This document shows positions 16,013-36,069 of a stretch of DNA of 64,000 nt, piece after piece. Location of the stretch: assembly GCF_011764545.1 (NCBI RefSeq), contig NZ_AP022870.1, positions 8,252,001-8,316,000 on the forward strand, given 5' to 3'. Source of the DNA: Phytohabitans flavus (GTDB lineage Bacteria; Actinomycetota; Actinomycetes; Mycobacteriales; Micromonosporaceae). The translations under genes and the position numbers were made by a program. The stretch's first letter is position 1, and each line of letters begins with the position of its first letter. The notes beneath the pieces were generated by a model. The model saw only the letters and a list, made by a program, of their open reading frames with translations, had not been told where the DNA came from and ran no database searches.

Positions 16013-16735
16013 ATGCCGCACAGCAAGAATTACCGCAAGTCTCTCGACCTGATCGACCGGTCGAAGCTGTACACCCCTTCCGAGGCGATCAAGCTCGCCA
16101 AGGAGACCACCACGGTCAAGTTCGACGCCACGGTCGAGGTCGCGATGCGCCTCGGCGTCGACCCTCGTAAGGCCGACCAGATGGTCCGCGGCACGGTCAA
16201 CCTGCCGCACGGCACCGGCAAGACGGTCCGCGTGATCGTCTTCGCGGCCGGCGCCAAGGCCGAAGAGGCTGCGGCCGCTGGCGCCGACGAGGTGGGCACC
16301 GATGAGCTGGTCGCCCGCATCCAGGGCGGATGGCTGGAGTTCGACGCGGCGATCGCCACGCCGGACCAGATGGCCAAGATCGGTCGGATCGCGCGGATCC
16401 TGGGCCCGCGCGGTCTGATGCCCAACCCCAAGACGGGCACCGTGACCATGGATGTCACCAAGGCTGTCGCCGACATCAAGGGCGGGAAGATCACCTTCCG
16501 GGTGGACAAGCACTCCAACCTGCACCTGATCATCGGCAAGGCGTCCTTCACCGAGGACAAGCTGGTCGAAAACTACGCGGCTGTGCTCGACGAGGTGCTC
16601 CGCGCCAAGCCGTCGGCGGCCAAGGGCAAGTACCTGAAGAAGGTCACCGTCACCACCACGATGGGCCCCGGCGTGCCGATCGACCCCAACGTGACCCGCG
16701 GCCTCGTCAGTGAGGCAGCGGCGGCGGAGGCCTGA
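16013..16735 (+). CDS. rplA: 50S ribosomal protein L1
   Basis: This 240-residue protein starts at ATG 16013 behind ACAGGAG. It shows the L1 signature [16 protein letters not shown] and [10 protein letters not shown]. It forms the mobile L1 stalk of the 50S subunit and, in other bacteria, represses its own operon by binding the leader mRNA. An in-frame GTG at 15962 is too far upstream and lacks a ribosome site. A hairpin terminator follows at 16751. Confidence 0.97.
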   Translation: MPHSKNYRKSLDLIDRSKLYTPSEAIKLAKETTTVKFDATVEVAMRLGVDPRKADQMVRGTVNLPHGTGKTVRVIVFAAGAKAEEAAAAGADEVGTDELVARIQGGWLEFDAAIATPDQMAKIGRIARILGPRGLMPNPKTGTVTMDVTKAVADIKGGKITFRVDKHSNLHLIIGKASFTEDKLVENYAAVLDEVLRAKPSAAKGKYLKKVTVTTTMGPGVPIDPNVTRGLVSEAAAAEA

Positions 16736-16750
16736 TCCTTCTTCGCGGAA

Positions 16751-16783
16751 GCGGCGCGTTCCCCCGGTCGGGGAGCGCGCCGC
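16751..16783 (+). terminator. Terminator after rplA
   Basis: GCGGCGCGTTCCCC pairs with GGGGAGCGCGCCGC (one G-U pair), loop CGGTC, 16 bases after the rplA stop. Confidence 0.8.
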
Positions 16784-16790
16784 TCTCGAT

Positions 16791-16820
16791 TTGGCGGGTA
16801 GCGGCTGTACCGCGTACCCT
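16791..16820 (+). promoter_or_regulatory. Promoter of rplJ-rplL
   Basis: TTGGCG (16791-16796), 18-base spacer, TACCCT (16815-16820), directly before the L10 leader. Confidence 0.6.
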
Positions 16821-16821
16821 T

Positions 16822-16975
16822 GCGGCGAAGTACCACCCGAAGACCGCTGGTCACCGCGCTCCGGCGCGGTCGAAGGTCCCGTTCGACGGGCGACCCGCGC
16901 AGGGCGATGTGCGAGCAAGCGTGACATCATGTCCCGCCCCGTGCGCCCTCTGCGCCGGGGCGTTTTCGTTGTTCA
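16822..16975 (+). promoter_or_regulatory. Ribosomal protein L10 leader with attenuator hairpin
   Basis: The region before rplJ has the L10 leader layout. A structured part carries CCCGAAGACCGCTGGT (about 16836-16851), with stems CACCGCGCTCCGGCGCGGT and GTCCCGTTCGACGGGC. It is followed by a terminator-like hairpin GCCCCG-t-GCGC/GCGC-CGGGGC (16936-16961) and GTTTTCGTTGTT. In known cases L10(L12)4 binds this leader and represses rplJL. That mechanism is established for the family; the binding here is inferred. Confidence 0.75.
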
Positions 16976-17014
16976 GGCCCGGGAGCACCAGCCAGGCGCA
17001 ACGAGAGGAGGGAC

Positions 17015-17557
17015 ATGGCGGACAAGCCGGTTCGGGCCGACAAGGCCACGGCCGTCGCCGAGCTCACCGAGCACTTCCGCAAGGCACAGGCGACCGTGCT
17101 GACGGAGTACCGCGGCCTCACGGTCGCGCAGCTCACCAACCTGCGGCGCTCGCTGGGTCAGACCACGACGTACTCGGTCGCGAAGAACACCCTGGCCAAG
17201 CGCGCTGCGACGGAAGCTGGCATCAGCGGCCTCGACAAGCTGTTCACCGGTCCTACCGCGCTCACTTTCGTTTCCGGCGATGTGGTGGAGGCGGCGAAGG
17301 GCCTGCGCGAGTTCGCGAAGGCCAACCCGGCTCTGATCATCAAGGGCGGCGTGTTCGAGGGCAAGGCGATCTCGGCTGACGAGGTCAACAAGCTCGCCGA
17401 CCTCGAGTCCCGCGAGGTGCTGCTGGCCAAGCTGGCCGGCGCCATGAAGGCGAACCTGAGCAAGGCCGCGGCCGTGCTCCAGGCCCCGCTGACGAAGACC
17501 GCTCGTCTGGCGGCCGCACTTCAGGACAAGCGCGAGAAGGAAGAGGCCGCTCAGTAA
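17015..17557 (+). CDS. rplJ: 50S ribosomal protein L10
   Basis: This 180-residue protein starts at ATG 17015 behind GAGAGGAGG. The N-terminal rRNA-binding domain ([18 protein letters not shown]) is followed by the C-terminal helix that binds L7/L12 dimers (about residues 140-180, Ala/Lys/Glu-rich). It forms the base of the L7/L12 stalk and, with L12, is the repressor of its own leader in other bacteria. rplL follows after 88 bases. Confidence 0.97.
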   Translation: MADKPVRADKATAVAELTEHFRKAQATVLTEYRGLTVAQLTNLRRSLGQTTTYSVAKNTLAKRAATEAGISGLDKLFTGPTALTFVSGDVVEAAKGLREFAKANPALIIKGGVFEGKAISADEVNKLADLESREVLLAKLAGAMKANLSKAAAVLQAPLTKTARLAAALQDKREKEEAAQ

Positions 17558-17645
17558 GGCGGCGAGTCAGCTCCTTGGGTGCGGGCGTACGAGGTGACGG
17601 CCAATCCCGGGAAATCGAAACAACCAAGGAAGGACGCCAGACACC

Positions 17646-18032
17646 ATGGCGAAGCTCAGCACCGACGAGCTGCTCGACGCGTTCAAAGAGATGACGCTGA
17701 TCGAGCTGTCGGACTTCGTTAAGCAGTTCGAGGACACGTTCGACGTCCAGGCCGCCGCGCCTGTCGCCGTCGCTGCCGGCCCGGCCGGTGGCGCTGCCGC
17801 CGCGCCGGTCGAGGAGGAGAAGGACGAGTTCGACGTCATCCTCGAGGCCGACGGTGGCAAGAAGATTCAGGTCATCAAGGTCGTGCGTGAGCTGACCGGC
17901 CTGGGCCTCAAGGAGGCCAAGGACGCGGTCGAGGCCGCCCCGAAGGCGATCCTGGAGAAGGTCAACAAGGAGACCGCCGAGAAGGCCAAGACCAAGCTCG
18001 AGGCCGAGGGCGCGAAGGTCTCCCTCAAGTAA
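17646..18032 (+). CDS. rplL: 50S ribosomal protein L7/L12
   Basis: This 128-residue protein starts at ATG 17646 behind AAGGAAGG. The N-terminal dimerisation helix ([18 protein letters not shown]), an Ala-rich hinge (about residues 36-58) and the C-terminal domain with [20 protein letters not shown] are all present. It recruits EF-Tu and EF-G to the ribosome. Unusually, diverged copies of its 3' end including the stop region follow downstream (18033-18170). Confidence 0.97.
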   Translation: MAKLSTDELLDAFKEMTLIELSDFVKQFEDTFDVQAAAPVAVAAGPAGGAAAAPVEEEKDEFDVILEADGGKKIQVIKVVRELTGLGLKEAKDAVEAAPKAILEKVNKETAEKAKTKLEAEGAKVSLK

Positions 18033-18170
18033 GTGGGTGGTCGGCGCGAGGCCACAGGCACGCGCTGAGCCATCGAATGTTCACCCTGACGTAAGTGAAT
18101 GTTGGGCGCGAGGCCGAGGATGCGCTTAGCGACCCGACGCTCACGCTGAAGTAAGTGGTCGTTGGCCAGC
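18029..18170 (+). repeat. Tandem ~60-bp repeats copying the rplL 3' end
   Basis: GTAAGTG occurs at 18029, 18091 and 18151 (spacing 62 and 60), the first copy including the rplL stop codon. GGCGCGAGGCC occurs at 18043 and 18105, and GCGCT(G/T)AGC at 18062 and 18122. So about two and a third diverged copies of one unit run from the rplL stop toward the terminator. Confidence 0.75.
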
Positions 18171-18193
18171 AAGAAATCTCGCGCAAGCTCTCC

Positions 18194-18238
18194 AGTGGGC
18201 TCCCCGTTACCCGAAAAGGTGGTGACGGGGAGCCCACT
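18194..18238 (+). terminator. Strong hairpin between rplL and rpoB
   Basis: AGTGGGCTCCCCGT pairs perfectly with ACGGGGAGCCCACT (14 bp), with a 17-base loop containing ACCC/GGGT-type pairing. It probably lets only part of the rplJL transcription continue into rpoBC. Confidence 0.85.
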
Positions 18239-18518
18239 TCATGCATACAGAGTGGAAAGTCGGGCGTGGCGGCGATCACGGTGGTCCGACCCGCGGCAGA
18301 ACCCTTGACGCAGCGTTTGCTGGCAGGCACGCTGACATCAGCAAGTCCTTCCGCGCTTGCAACGGCCACCGGCTGGGTAAGGCGGCGTAGGTCCACCATT
18401 GGTGAGATCGCAACGCAGCCGACCGGCCGGCACCGGGCTCGCGTGCCGCGTTCTGAGCGGCCTGGAGGCACCGTGAGGTGCCACGAGGTGCGTTCCGCGT
18501 CGCGCTGCCATGGTGGGC
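18239..18518. other. Spacer before the rpoB promoter
   Basis: I see no gene or conserved RNA in these 280 bases. Short frames are present on both strands but without ribosome sites or protein character. Confidence 0.5.
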
Positions 18519-18547
18519 TGGACAGCGGTTAGCCGTTCGGCTACACT
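18519..18547 (+). promoter_or_regulatory. rpoB promoter
   Basis: TGGACA (18519-18524), 17-base spacer, TACACT (18542-18547), giving a leader of about 120 bases before rpoB. This is a strong housekeeping-sigma match. Confidence 0.7.
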
Positions 18548-18674
18548 GCTAGTTTGCGCTGCCTTCCGACTTTAGCCCTGCCCGGATTGTCCAAATCTGG
18601 CCGTTCGGATCGGGGTCAGTCGGGGTGCGCGCGCAACGGCCGTTTTGCAGCACCGGTCCTCGGAAGGACGCATC

Positions 18675-22104
<3,430 letters not shown>

Positions 22105-22181
22105 GGTGTGAGTCGGGGGCCCAGCGCCCCTGACTCACCTATGAGCTGGCAAGAGATACGACACGACTCGAGGGACATAAA

Positions 22182-26069
<3,888 letters not shown>

Positions 26070-26082
26070 GTCCTGTTAGTCG

Positions 26083-26117
26083 CGAAGCGCCCCGCACGTT
26101 ACGTGCGGGGCGCTTCG
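26083..26117 (+). terminator. rpoBC terminator
   Basis: CGAAGCGCCCCGCACG and CGTGCGGGGCGCTTCG form a perfect 16-bp stem with loop TTA, 13 bases after rpoC. Confidence 0.9.
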
Positions 26118-26172
26118 CTATGTGAGCGAGCTTCTGAGCGAACCTTCAGGCGGCCGTTAGTAGTCTTGGTGC

Positions 26173-26520
26173 GTGACCACAACGCCGGCGGCACTGCGGC
26201 ACCCACTCGATCCCGAGCCGATGCGCTCCACCAAGGCCGGCGCGGTCTTCGCCCTCGGGCTTGTCGCGCTGCTCACCGGCCCGTTCGTGGGTGGGCTGGT
26301 GCCGGCCAGCATCGCGATCGTGCTGGCCGCGCAGGGGCGCCGCGAGGCGTTCCGCTCGGGCGGTTACCTGACCGGCTCCGCGTGGCTGCGGCGCGGCGAA
26401 AAGCTGGCCTGGATCGGCGTCGCGCTGGCCGCGACGTCGCTGGTTGTCGCCGTCGTGATCGCCGTGGTCGACTTCGCCGGTCAGCCGGCGGGGCACGACT
26501 TCGCGCCCGGAGTCGACTAG
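26173..26520 (+). CDS. Small DUF4190-like membrane protein
   Basis: This 115-residue protein starts at GTG 26173. A TAGTCT -10-like box lies at 26161-26166, so the mRNA may be leaderless. Two membrane segments (about residues 24-50 and 76-98) flank a basic loop with QGRREAFRSGGYLTGSAWLRR. The layout (GLVALLTGPFVGG, then WIGVALAATSLVV) is like the DUF4190 proteins that often occur in pairs in actinobacteria. The next gene encodes a larger protein of the same type. Function is unknown. Confidence 0.65.
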   Translation: MTTTPAALRHPLDPEPMRSTKAGAVFALGLVALLTGPFVGGLVPASIAIVLAAQGRREAFRSGGYLTGSAWLRRGEKLAWIGVALAATSLVVAVVIAVVDFAGQPAGHDFAPGVD

Positions 26521-26564
26521 CGTGACGGTGTTTCCGGCCGGCAGGGTCGATGACGAGGGGCGGA

Positions 26565-27502
26565 GTGACGGACGACGCGTCGCGGTCGGCGCGGCCCGAG
26601 GATCCGCCCTCCCAAGCGGGCGAGCCCGTGGATTCGCCTTTCGGGGAGGCCGGCCGCACCCTAGGTGCCGCCGGGCGGCCGATCGGAGAGGCTGGGCGCC
26701 CGATCGGTGAGGCGGACAGCGGACCGTCCGACGGCCCGACGAGCCCATCGGAGAGCGCGCCGGGGGATGGCCGTCCGGAGCGGGGCGAGGAGCCGAAGGA
26801 CACTCCGGGCTGGCGGCCCGCTGGGGAGGCGCTTCGCCCCTCGGTGCCGAGCTCGCCCGAGATCGCCGGACCTGCCGGGGTGACCCCCAGCCACCCCCGG
26901 CGTGGGCACCGCACCCGGGGCCGCCCTTCATACCCCCTCGGCATCCTGGGCCGTCCTTTGCACCGCCGCCACCGCCGCCAGGCTGGCCGGCCGTGATGCG
27001 ACCCGCGCCGATGCCGCAGCCGGTCGGGGCGGTGCCGGCGCAGTGGGGGCGGCCCGCACAGTGGGGGCAGCCGGCGGCGGTTCCGCCGCCGCCGCGCGAG
27101 GCGTGGCTGGCACCGCAAAAGGTGGAGGCGATACCGGGCACGCAGTTCGCGGTCGTGCACCTGAATGTCCCGCCGACGACGTCCGGGCTGGCCATCGGTT
27201 CGCTGGTGGCGGGAATCGCTTCGATCCTCGTGTCGTTGGTAGTGGTGTGCTTCGGCGTGGCCGGTGCTTCGGCCGGCTGGGGCGCGTGGGTGGCGGGCGC
27301 GTTCGCCATGATCGCTGGCCTCGCCGGCGCCGCCGCCGTCGTGCTGGGGCTGTTCGCCCTGCGGCAGATCCGGCAGGCGGCCGCCGCGATCCGGTTCACC
27401 GGCCGTGGTGTGGCCATCTCCGGGCTTGTGTGCGGCGCGGTCGGGCTAGGACTGACGCTGCTCGGCCTCGGTACCTCCCTGCTGATACAGGTGAGTGCCT
27501 AG
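26565..27502 (+). CDS. Pro-rich DUF4190 membrane protein (frame broken once)
   Basis: The first part starts at GTG 26565 behind GAGGGGCGG (ATG 26550 is an alternative) and contains low-complexity repeats (GRPIGEAGRPIGEA). The frame is lost at the C run 26884-26888; one added C gives a Pro-rich linker (QPPPAWAPHPGPPF, later FAPPPPPPGWPAV). This leads into the DUF4190 core with two membrane segments (SGLAIGSLVAGIASILVSL and GVAISGLVCGAVGLGL) joined by ALRQIRQ. Total about 312 residues. Such proteins have disordered cytoplasmic N-termini; their job is unknown. It lies between rpoC and the str operon. Confidence 0.7.
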
Positions 27503-27588
27503 GCACGAGTAGCCCCGCGGGAGAGCGGGTACACTGGACTACTGGAGTTCTCCTCCGCGGGTGAGACGGCAAAGACGGGGTCCCCGTT

Positions 27589-27617
27589 TTGACCTGTGCA
27601 CCCTCGGTGGGTACTCT
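27589..27617 (+). promoter_or_regulatory. Promoter of the str operon
   Basis: TTGACC (27589-27594), 17-base spacer, TACTCT (27612-27617). The transcript would have a leader of about 250 bases before rpsL. The rest of the 27503-27875 spacer has a CCCGGGCGTGCCCGGG palindrome near 27630 and no gene. Confidence 0.7.
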
Positions 27618-27875
27618 TTCCCCTCGTGCCCGGGCGTGCCCGGGCAATCCGTGCGTGCGCCCTCAAGTGGGCTGCGACACGGGCAACGAGACAAGCGTGG
27701 TGCACGTGTGAGCGCGCATCGCAACCGTGTGCCGGACGACACGCCCGACCGCGGGTGCCGGAGGGACGAGGGCCACCCGGCGAAAACGGCCAGGTCAGCC
27801 GCGTGCCGGCCGGCGAAAAAGTACGGCACACAGACACAGGCACGCACAGAGGAAGCAAGGGAGCGGAGAAACCCG

Positions 27876-28249
27876 GTGCCCACGATCCAGCAGTTGGTCC
27901 GCAAGGGCCGGCAGGCCAAGACGAGCAAGACCAAGACCCCGGCGCTGAAGGGGAGCCCCCAGCGGCGCGGAGTGTGCACGCGTGTGTACACCACCACCCC
28001 AAGAAGCCGAACTCGGCGCTGCGCAAGGTCGCTCGTGTGAAGCTGAGCAGCCAGATCGAGGTCACCGCGTACATCCCCGGTGTCGGCCACAACCTCCAGG
28101 AGCACTCGATCGTGCTCGTGCGTGGCGGCCGTGTGAAGGACCTCCCCGGCGTCCGGTACAAGATCGTCCGCGGTTCGCTGGACACCCAGGGCGTCCGCAA
28201 CCGCAAGCAGGCGCGCAGCCGCTACGGCGCGAAGAAGGAGAAGAGCTGA
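27876..28249 (+). CDS. rpsL: 30S ribosomal protein S12 (frame broken once)
   Basis: The start GTG 27876 gives [15 protein letters not shown]. The frame shifts at the C run 27997-28000 (YTTTP should continue KKPNSALRK); one added C restores a normal 124-residue S12. Residues linked to streptomycin resistance look wild type: Lys in PKKPNS and in [10 protein letters not shown]12 controls decoding at the A site. rpsG starts one base after its stop. The break is almost certainly a sequence error because S12 is essential. Confidence 0.95.
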
Positions 28250-28250
28250 C

Positions 28251-28721
28251 ATGCCGCGTAAGGGCCCCGCGCCGCGCCGACCGCTGATTGCTGACCCGGT
28301 GTACAACTCCCCGCTCGTCACGCAGCTGGTCAACAAGATCCTGATGCGCGGTAAGCGCCAGCTCGCCGAGCGCGTCGTTTACGGCGCCCTCGAGGGCTGC
28401 CGGGAGAAGACCGGCACCGACCCGGTCGTGACCCTCAAGCGCGCGATGGACAACGTGAAGCCGACCCTCGAGGTCCGCAGCCGCCGTGTCGGTGGCGCGA
28501 CCTACCAGGTGCCGGTCGAGGTGCGCCCCACCCGGGCGACCACCCTGGGTCTCCGCTGGCTCGTGCAGTTCTCCAAGGCCCGGCGTGAGAAGACCATGAT
28601 CGAGCGGCTGCAAAACGAGCTGCTCGACGCGAGCAACGGCCTCGGCGCCTCGGTGAAGCGGCGCGAGGACATGCACAAGATGGCGGAGTCCAACAAGGCC
28701 TTCGCCCACTACCGCTGGTAA
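28251..28721 (+). CDS. rpsG: 30S ribosomal protein S7
   Basis: This 156-residue protein of normal length starts at ATG 28251, one base after rpsL. It has the S7 pattern [20 protein letters not shown] with [14 protein letters not shown] and later [15 protein letters not shown]. It starts assembly of the 3' domain of 16S rRNA and is the operon repressor in other bacteria. fusA follows after 38 bases. Confidence 0.97.
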   Translation: MPRKGPAPRRPLIADPVYNSPLVTQLVNKILMRGKRQLAERVVYGALEGCREKTGTDPVVTLKRAMDNVKPTLEVRSRRVGGATYQVPVEVRPTRATTLGLRWLVQFSKARREKTMIERLQNELLDASNGLGASVKRREDMHKMAESNKAFAHYRW

Positions 28722-28759
28722 CCGCCAGCCCCCGACGAGACGATGAAGTAGGGATTATC

Positions 28760-30858
<2,099 letters not shown>

Positions 30859-30988
30859 GTCTGAGCCGAGCCCAGCTCGGCTCAGCCATGGCGACGGGTA
30901 AGTAGTCGGACCCGCACCAGACCGGGCCTGATGGCCGCACAGTTGCAAGACCAAGCGTACGAACCAAGAAGTCCACAGGAGGACACCA

Positions 30989-32182
<1,194 letters not shown>

Positions 32183-32252
32183 GCTGAGTAACCCCGATTA
32201 GACCTGCCGTGCGGTAGTACGGCATACTAGTCAGGTTGCGTACTTCGTGGGG

Positions 32253-32277
32253 TGGCCGGCTGCCCAGCAGCCGGCCA
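32253..32277 (+). terminator. Terminator after tuf
   Basis: TGGCCGGCTGC and GCAGCCGGCCA form a perfect 11-bp stem with loop CCA. Confidence 0.8.
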
Positions 32278-32462
32278 TCCTCGCGGGTGGCCGGGGGTGT
32301 TGACACGCCCGGTGCCTTGATCCCCGCAACCAACCAGGATCGGCTCCAGCTTTTGGGGCGGAGTCTGGCCCAGGCACGCGACACGCCCGACCGCGGGGGT
32401 CGGTCAAGGGATGGACAGCCATCCGCAACACAGCGGCATCGAGAGAAGGAAACGAAGCCACC
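32278..32462 (+). promoter_or_regulatory. S10 operon leader region
   Basis: This spacer before rpsJ holds a TTGACA at 32300-32305 without a good -10. A weaker TAGACC/CATACT pair (32199-32204, 32223-32228, spacer 18) lies before the terminator. GACACGCCCGACCGCGGGGGTCGG near 32380 can fold. The promoter cannot be fixed from sequence alone. Confidence 0.35.
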
Positions 32463-32771
32463 ATGGCGGGACAGAAGATCCGCATCCGGCTCAAGGCCTA
32501 TGACCACGAGGTCGTCGACTCCTCGGCTCGCAAGATCGTGGAGACGGTGACCCGTACCGGTGCTCAGGTCGCGGGCCCGGTGCCGCTGCCGACCGAGATC
32601 AACCGCTACTGCGTGATCCGGTCGCCGCACAAGTACAAGGACTCTCGCGAGCACTTCGAGATGCGCACGCACAAGCGTCTGATCGACATCATCGACCCGA
32701 CCCCCAAGACGGTCGACTCGCTGATGCGCCTCGACCTGCCGGCTGGCGTCGACATCGAGATCAAGCTGTAG
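32463..32771 (+). CDS. rpsJ: 30S ribosomal protein S10
   Basis: This 102-residue protein starts at ATG 32463 and has the S10 signature [21 protein letters not shown] (read as [20 protein letters not shown] here). It belongs to the 30S head and also partners NusB in antitermination. It is the first gene of the S10 operon. rplC follows after 13 bases. Confidence 0.97.
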   Translation: MAGQKIRIRLKAYDHEVVDSSARKIVETVTRTGAQVAGPVPLPTEINRYCVIRSPHKYKDSREHFEMRTHKRLIDIIDPTPKTVDSLMRLDLPAGVDIEIKL

Positions 32772-32784
32772 GGACTGCGAACTC

Positions 32785-33446
32785 ATGGACAGGCAAGTTA
32801 AGGGCATCCTGGGCGCCAAGCTCGGCATGACCCAGGTCTGGGACAACAACAAGGTTGTCCCGGTCACCGTGGTGCAGGCCGGCCCGTGCGTCGTGACCCA
32901 GGTGCGGACCGCCGACAAGGACGGGTACCCCGCGGTACAGCTGGCATTCGGCGCCGTCGACCCGCGCAAGGTCAACAAGCCGCGCACCGGCCACTTCGAG
33001 AAGGCCGGCACCGCGCCGCGGCGCCACATCGTGGAGCTGCGCACGACCGACGCGGGTGAGTACGAGCTCGGCCAGGAGGTCACCGTCGAGGCGTTCGGGC
33101 GGGCACCGTCATCGACGTCACCGGTAAGACCAAGGGCAAGGGCTTCGCCGGCGTTATGAAGCGGCACGGCTTCCACGGTCTGCGCGCCAGCCACGGTGTC
33201 GAGCGCAAGCACCGCTCGCCCGGCTCGATCGGCGCCTGCGCGACCCCGGGTCGCGTCTTCAAGGGTGTCCGGATGGCCGGTCGCATGGGCAGCGTGCGCT
33301 ACACCGTGCAAAACCTCACCGTCCAGGCGATCGACCCGGAAAACAACCTGCTGCTCGTCAGGGGCGCGATCCCCGGCCCGGCCGGCGCGCTCGTGCTGGT
33401 CCGCACCGCGGCCAAGGCGAAGCCGAAGGGTGGTGCCGCGAAGTGA
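32785..33446 (+). CDS. rplC: 50S ribosomal protein L3 (frame broken once)
   Basis: About 220 residues. It starts at ATG 32785 ([20 protein letters not shown]). The frame shifts in GGGCGGG at 33097-33103; one added G gives the expected [20 protein letters not shown], followed by the L3 core [20 protein letters not shown] and RMAGRMG. L3 lies near the peptidyl transferase centre. Its stop overlaps the rplD start (GTGA). Confidence 0.94.
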
Positions 33447-34102
33447 GCACTGTTGGCGTTCTGACCCCCGAGGGCACGACGGCAGGCACCGTCGAGCTGC
33501 CCGCCGAGGTGTTCGACGTACAGGCGAACATCCCGCTGATGCACCAGGTCGTGGTGGCCCAGCTCGCGGCGGCCCGCCAGGGTACGCACAAGGCCAAGAC
33601 CCGCGGCGAGGTCGCCGGTGGCGGCAAGAAGCCGTACAAGCAGAAGGGCACGGGCCGCGCCCGCCAGGGCTCGATCCGCGCGCCGCAGTTCACCGGCGGT
33701 GGCGTGGTGCACGGCCCGGTGCCGCGTGACTACAGCCAGCGGACCCCGAAGAAGATGAAGGTCGCCGCCCTGCGTGGCGCGCTCTCCGACCGGGCTCGCG
33801 AGGGTCGTCTGCACGTCGTCGAGGCGTTCGTCACCGGCGAGACGCCGTCGACCAAGGCCGCGCTCAAGACGCTGCGCGCCGCGAGCGAGCGCAAGCGCGT
33901 GCTTGTCGTGCTCGGCGCCGAGGACGAGCTCAACTGGCTGTCGCTGCGCAACCTCGCTGGCGAGGGTGTGCACCTGATCGAGGCCGGCCAGCTCAACACG
34001 TACGACGTGCTGGTCGCCGACGACGTCGTGTTCACCAAGGACGCGCTCGCCGAGTTCCTGGGCGAGAAGCCGGCGGCGGACGAGACGGAGGCCGACAAGT
34101 GA
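33443..34102 (+). CDS. rplD: 50S ribosomal protein L4
   Basis: This 219-residue protein starts at GTG 33443, overlapping the rplC stop. It has the L4 loop [20 protein letters not shown] and [14 protein letters not shown] that line the exit tunnel near macrolide sites. In gamma-proteobacteria L4 is the S10 operon repressor. Its stop overlaps the rplW start. Confidence 0.97.
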   Translation: MSTVGVLTPEGTTAGTVELPAEVFDVQANIPLMHQVVVAQLAAARQGTHKAKTRGEVAGGGKKPYKQKGTGRARQGSIRAPQFTGGGVVHGPVPRDYSQRTPKKMKVAALRGALSDRAREGRLHVVEAFVTGETPSTKAALKTLRAASERKRVLVVLGAEDELNWLSLRNLAGEGVHLIEAGQLNTYDVLVADDVVFTKDALAEFLGEKPAADETEADK

Positions 34103-34400
34103 CCACCATCCCGGATCCGCGCGACATCATCGTCGCGCCGGTCGTGTCCGAGAAGAGCTACAGCGTTCTGGACCAGAACTGGTACACGTTCCTGGTCCGG
34201 CCGGACGCCAACAAGACCCAGATCAAGATCGCTATCCAGCAGATCTTCAACGTCCGCGTGCTGACGGTCAACACCGCCAACCGCGAGGGCAAGCGCAAGC
34301 GCACCCGCACCGGGTGGGGCAGCGCAAGGCCACCAAGCGGGCGCTGGTGAAGCTGGCTGACGGTGACCGCATCGAGGCCTTCGGCGGCCCGGTCAGCTGA
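34099..34400 (+). CDS. rplW: 50S ribosomal protein L23 (frame broken once)
   Basis: About 100 residues. It starts at GTG 34099. The core [20 protein letters not shown] and [17 protein letters not shown] is clear. The frame shifts at the G run 34316-34319; one added G changes WGSARPP to [18 protein letters not shown] and moves the stop to 34400. L23 is at the tunnel exit and binds SRP and trigger factor. Confidence 0.94.
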
Positions 34401-34413
34401 GGGGTTGTAAATC

Positions 34414-35253
34414 ATGCCGATTCGTAAGTACAAGCCGACGTCGCCGGGCCGCCGCGGCTCCAGCGTCGCCGACTTCGCTGAGATCACCCGGTCGACGCCG
34501 GAGAAGTCGCTGCTCGTGCCGCTGCCCAAGAAGGGCGGCCGCAACGCGACTGGAAAGATCACCACGCGTCACCAGGGTGGCGGGCACAAGCGCCAGTACC
34601 GGCTGATCGACTTCAAGCGGGTCGACAAGGACGGCATTCCGGCGAAGGTCGCGCACATCGAGTACGACCCCAACCGCACCGCGCGCATCGCGCTGCTGCA
34701 CTACGCCGACGGCGAGAAGCGCTACATCGTCGCGCCGAAGGACCTGAAGCAGGGCGACCGGGTCGAGTCCGGCCCGGGTGCCGACATCAAGCCCGGCAAC
34801 AACCTCCCGCTGCGCAACATCCCGGTGGGTACCCAGGTCCACTGCGTGGAGCTGCGCCCGGGCGGCGGCGCCAAGCTGGCCCGCTCGGCCGGCGTCGGCA
34901 TCCAGCTGCTCGGCCGCGAGGGCGCGTACGCCACGCTGCGTATGCCGTCGGGCGAGATCCGTCGCGTCGACGTGCGCTGCCGTGCGACCGTCGGCGAGAT
35001 CGGCAACGCCGACCAGTCCAACATCAACTGGGGTAAGGCCGGCCGGATGCGGTGGAAGGGCAAGCGCCCGACCGTCCGTGGTGTCGCGATGAACCCGGTC
35101 GACCACCCGCACGGTGGTGGTGAGGGTAAGACCTCCGGTGGTCGTCACCCGGTCAACCCCCAGGGCAAGCCGGAGGGTCGCACCCGCCGCAAGGGTCTGC
35201 CGAGCGACCGGCTGATCGTTCGCCGTCGTTACGCCAACCGGAAGCGGGGTTAA
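34414..35253 (+). CDS. rplB: 50S ribosomal protein L2
   Basis: This 279-residue protein starts at ATG 34414. It contains [20 protein letters not shown] in the N-domain and the conserved [15 protein letters not shown] with the functionally important His near the peptidyl transferase centre. It is required for subunit joining. It precedes rpsS by six bases. Confidence 0.98.
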   Translation: MPIRKYKPTSPGRRGSSVADFAEITRSTPEKSLLVPLPKKGGRNATGKITTRHQGGGHKRQYRLIDFKRVDKDGIPAKVAHIEYDPNRTARIALLHYADGEKRYIVAPKDLKQGDRVESGPGADIKPGNNLPLRNIPVGTQVHCVELRPGGGAKLARSAGVGIQLLGREGAYATLRMPSGEIRRVDVRCRATVGEIGNADQSNINWGKAGRMRWKGKRPTVRGVAMNPVDHPHGGGEGKTSGGRHPVNPQGKPEGRTRRKGLPSDRLIVRRRYANRKRG

Positions 35254-35259
35254 TCCCAC

Positions 35260-35541
35260 ATGCCACGCAGTCTCAAGAAGGGCCCGTTCGTCGACGACCA
35301 CCTGGTGAAGAAGGTGGAGACGCAAAACGACAAGGGCTCCAAGAACGTCATCAAGACCTGGTCGCGGCGTTCGACGATCATCCCCGAGATGCTCGGGCAC
35401 ACGATCGCGGTGCACGACGGGCGCAAGCACGTCCCGGTGTTCATCACCGAGGCCATGGTCGGGCACAAGCTCGGCGAGTTCGCGCTGACCCGCACGTTCA
35501 AGGGTCACGAGAAGGACGACCGCAAGAGCCGGCGCCGGTAA
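35260..35541 (+). CDS. rpsS: 30S ribosomal protein S19
   Basis: This 93-residue protein starts at ATG 35260: [20 protein letters not shown], later [20 protein letters not shown]. It pairs with S13 in the 30S head and contacts tRNA and the bridge to the 50S. Length is normal. Confidence 0.98.
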   Translation: MPRSLKKGPFVDDHLVKKVETQNDKGSKNVIKTWSRRSTIIPEMLGHTIAVHDGRKHVPVFITEAMVGHKLGEFALTRTFKGHEKDDRKSRRR

Positions 35542-35580
35542 GCGGCAGGACTACGGATAAAGGATCAAGGGGTTACAGCG

Positions 35581-36069
35581 ATGCCAGTTAAAGGCGACGC
35601 TCCGGCGCTTCCGGGCGCGCGGGCGGTTGCGCGGCACGTGCGCATCTCGCCGACGAAGGCGCGCCGGGTGGTCAACCTCGTCCGCGGTCTGCCCGCGCAG
35701 GAGGCGCTCACGGTGCTGAAGTTCGCGCCGCAGGCGGCTAGCGAGCAGGTGTACAAGGTGCTGGCCAGCGCCATCGCGAACGCCGAGAACAACGAGCGGC
35801 TGGACCCCGACGCGCTGCTCGTCAGCGAGGCGTACGTCGACGAGGGACCGACGCTCAAGCGGTTCCAGCCGCGGGCGCAGGGCCGGGCGTTCCGGATCCG
35901 CAAGCGCACCTGCCACATCACCGTCGTGGTGGAGGCTGTCGCGGCTGCGGCGCCACGCAAGGCCGCGGCGAAGAAGGCGGCGCCGGCGAAGAAGGCGGCC
36001 CCGGCCGAGGCGACGAGCTCGCCGGCCGAGACGAAGGCGGAGAACACCGCCGAGGAAGGGACCGAGTAA
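35581..36069 (+). CDS. rplV: 50S ribosomal protein L22 with Lys/Ala tail
   Basis: This 162-residue protein starts at ATG 35581 behind AAGGGG. The normal L22 core ([20 protein letters not shown]) is followed by a tail of about 45 residues rich in Ala, Lys and Glu ([19 protein letters not shown]), longer than in most bacteria. The beta-hairpin ([18 protein letters not shown]) lines the exit tunnel. Its stop overlaps the rpsC start (TAATG). Confidence 0.96.
   Translation: MPVKGDAPALPGARAVARHVRISPTKARRVVNLVRGLPAQEALTVLKFAPQAASEQVYKVLASAIANAENNERLDPDALLVSEAYVDEGPTLKRFQPRAQGRAFRIRKRTCHITVVVEAVAAAAPRKAAAKKAAPAKKAAPAEATSSPAETKAENTAEEGTE

Noticed and set aside
32300-32305. TTGACA as -35 of the S10 operon promoter
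   Set aside because: No TA-rich -10 lies 16-19 bases downstream.
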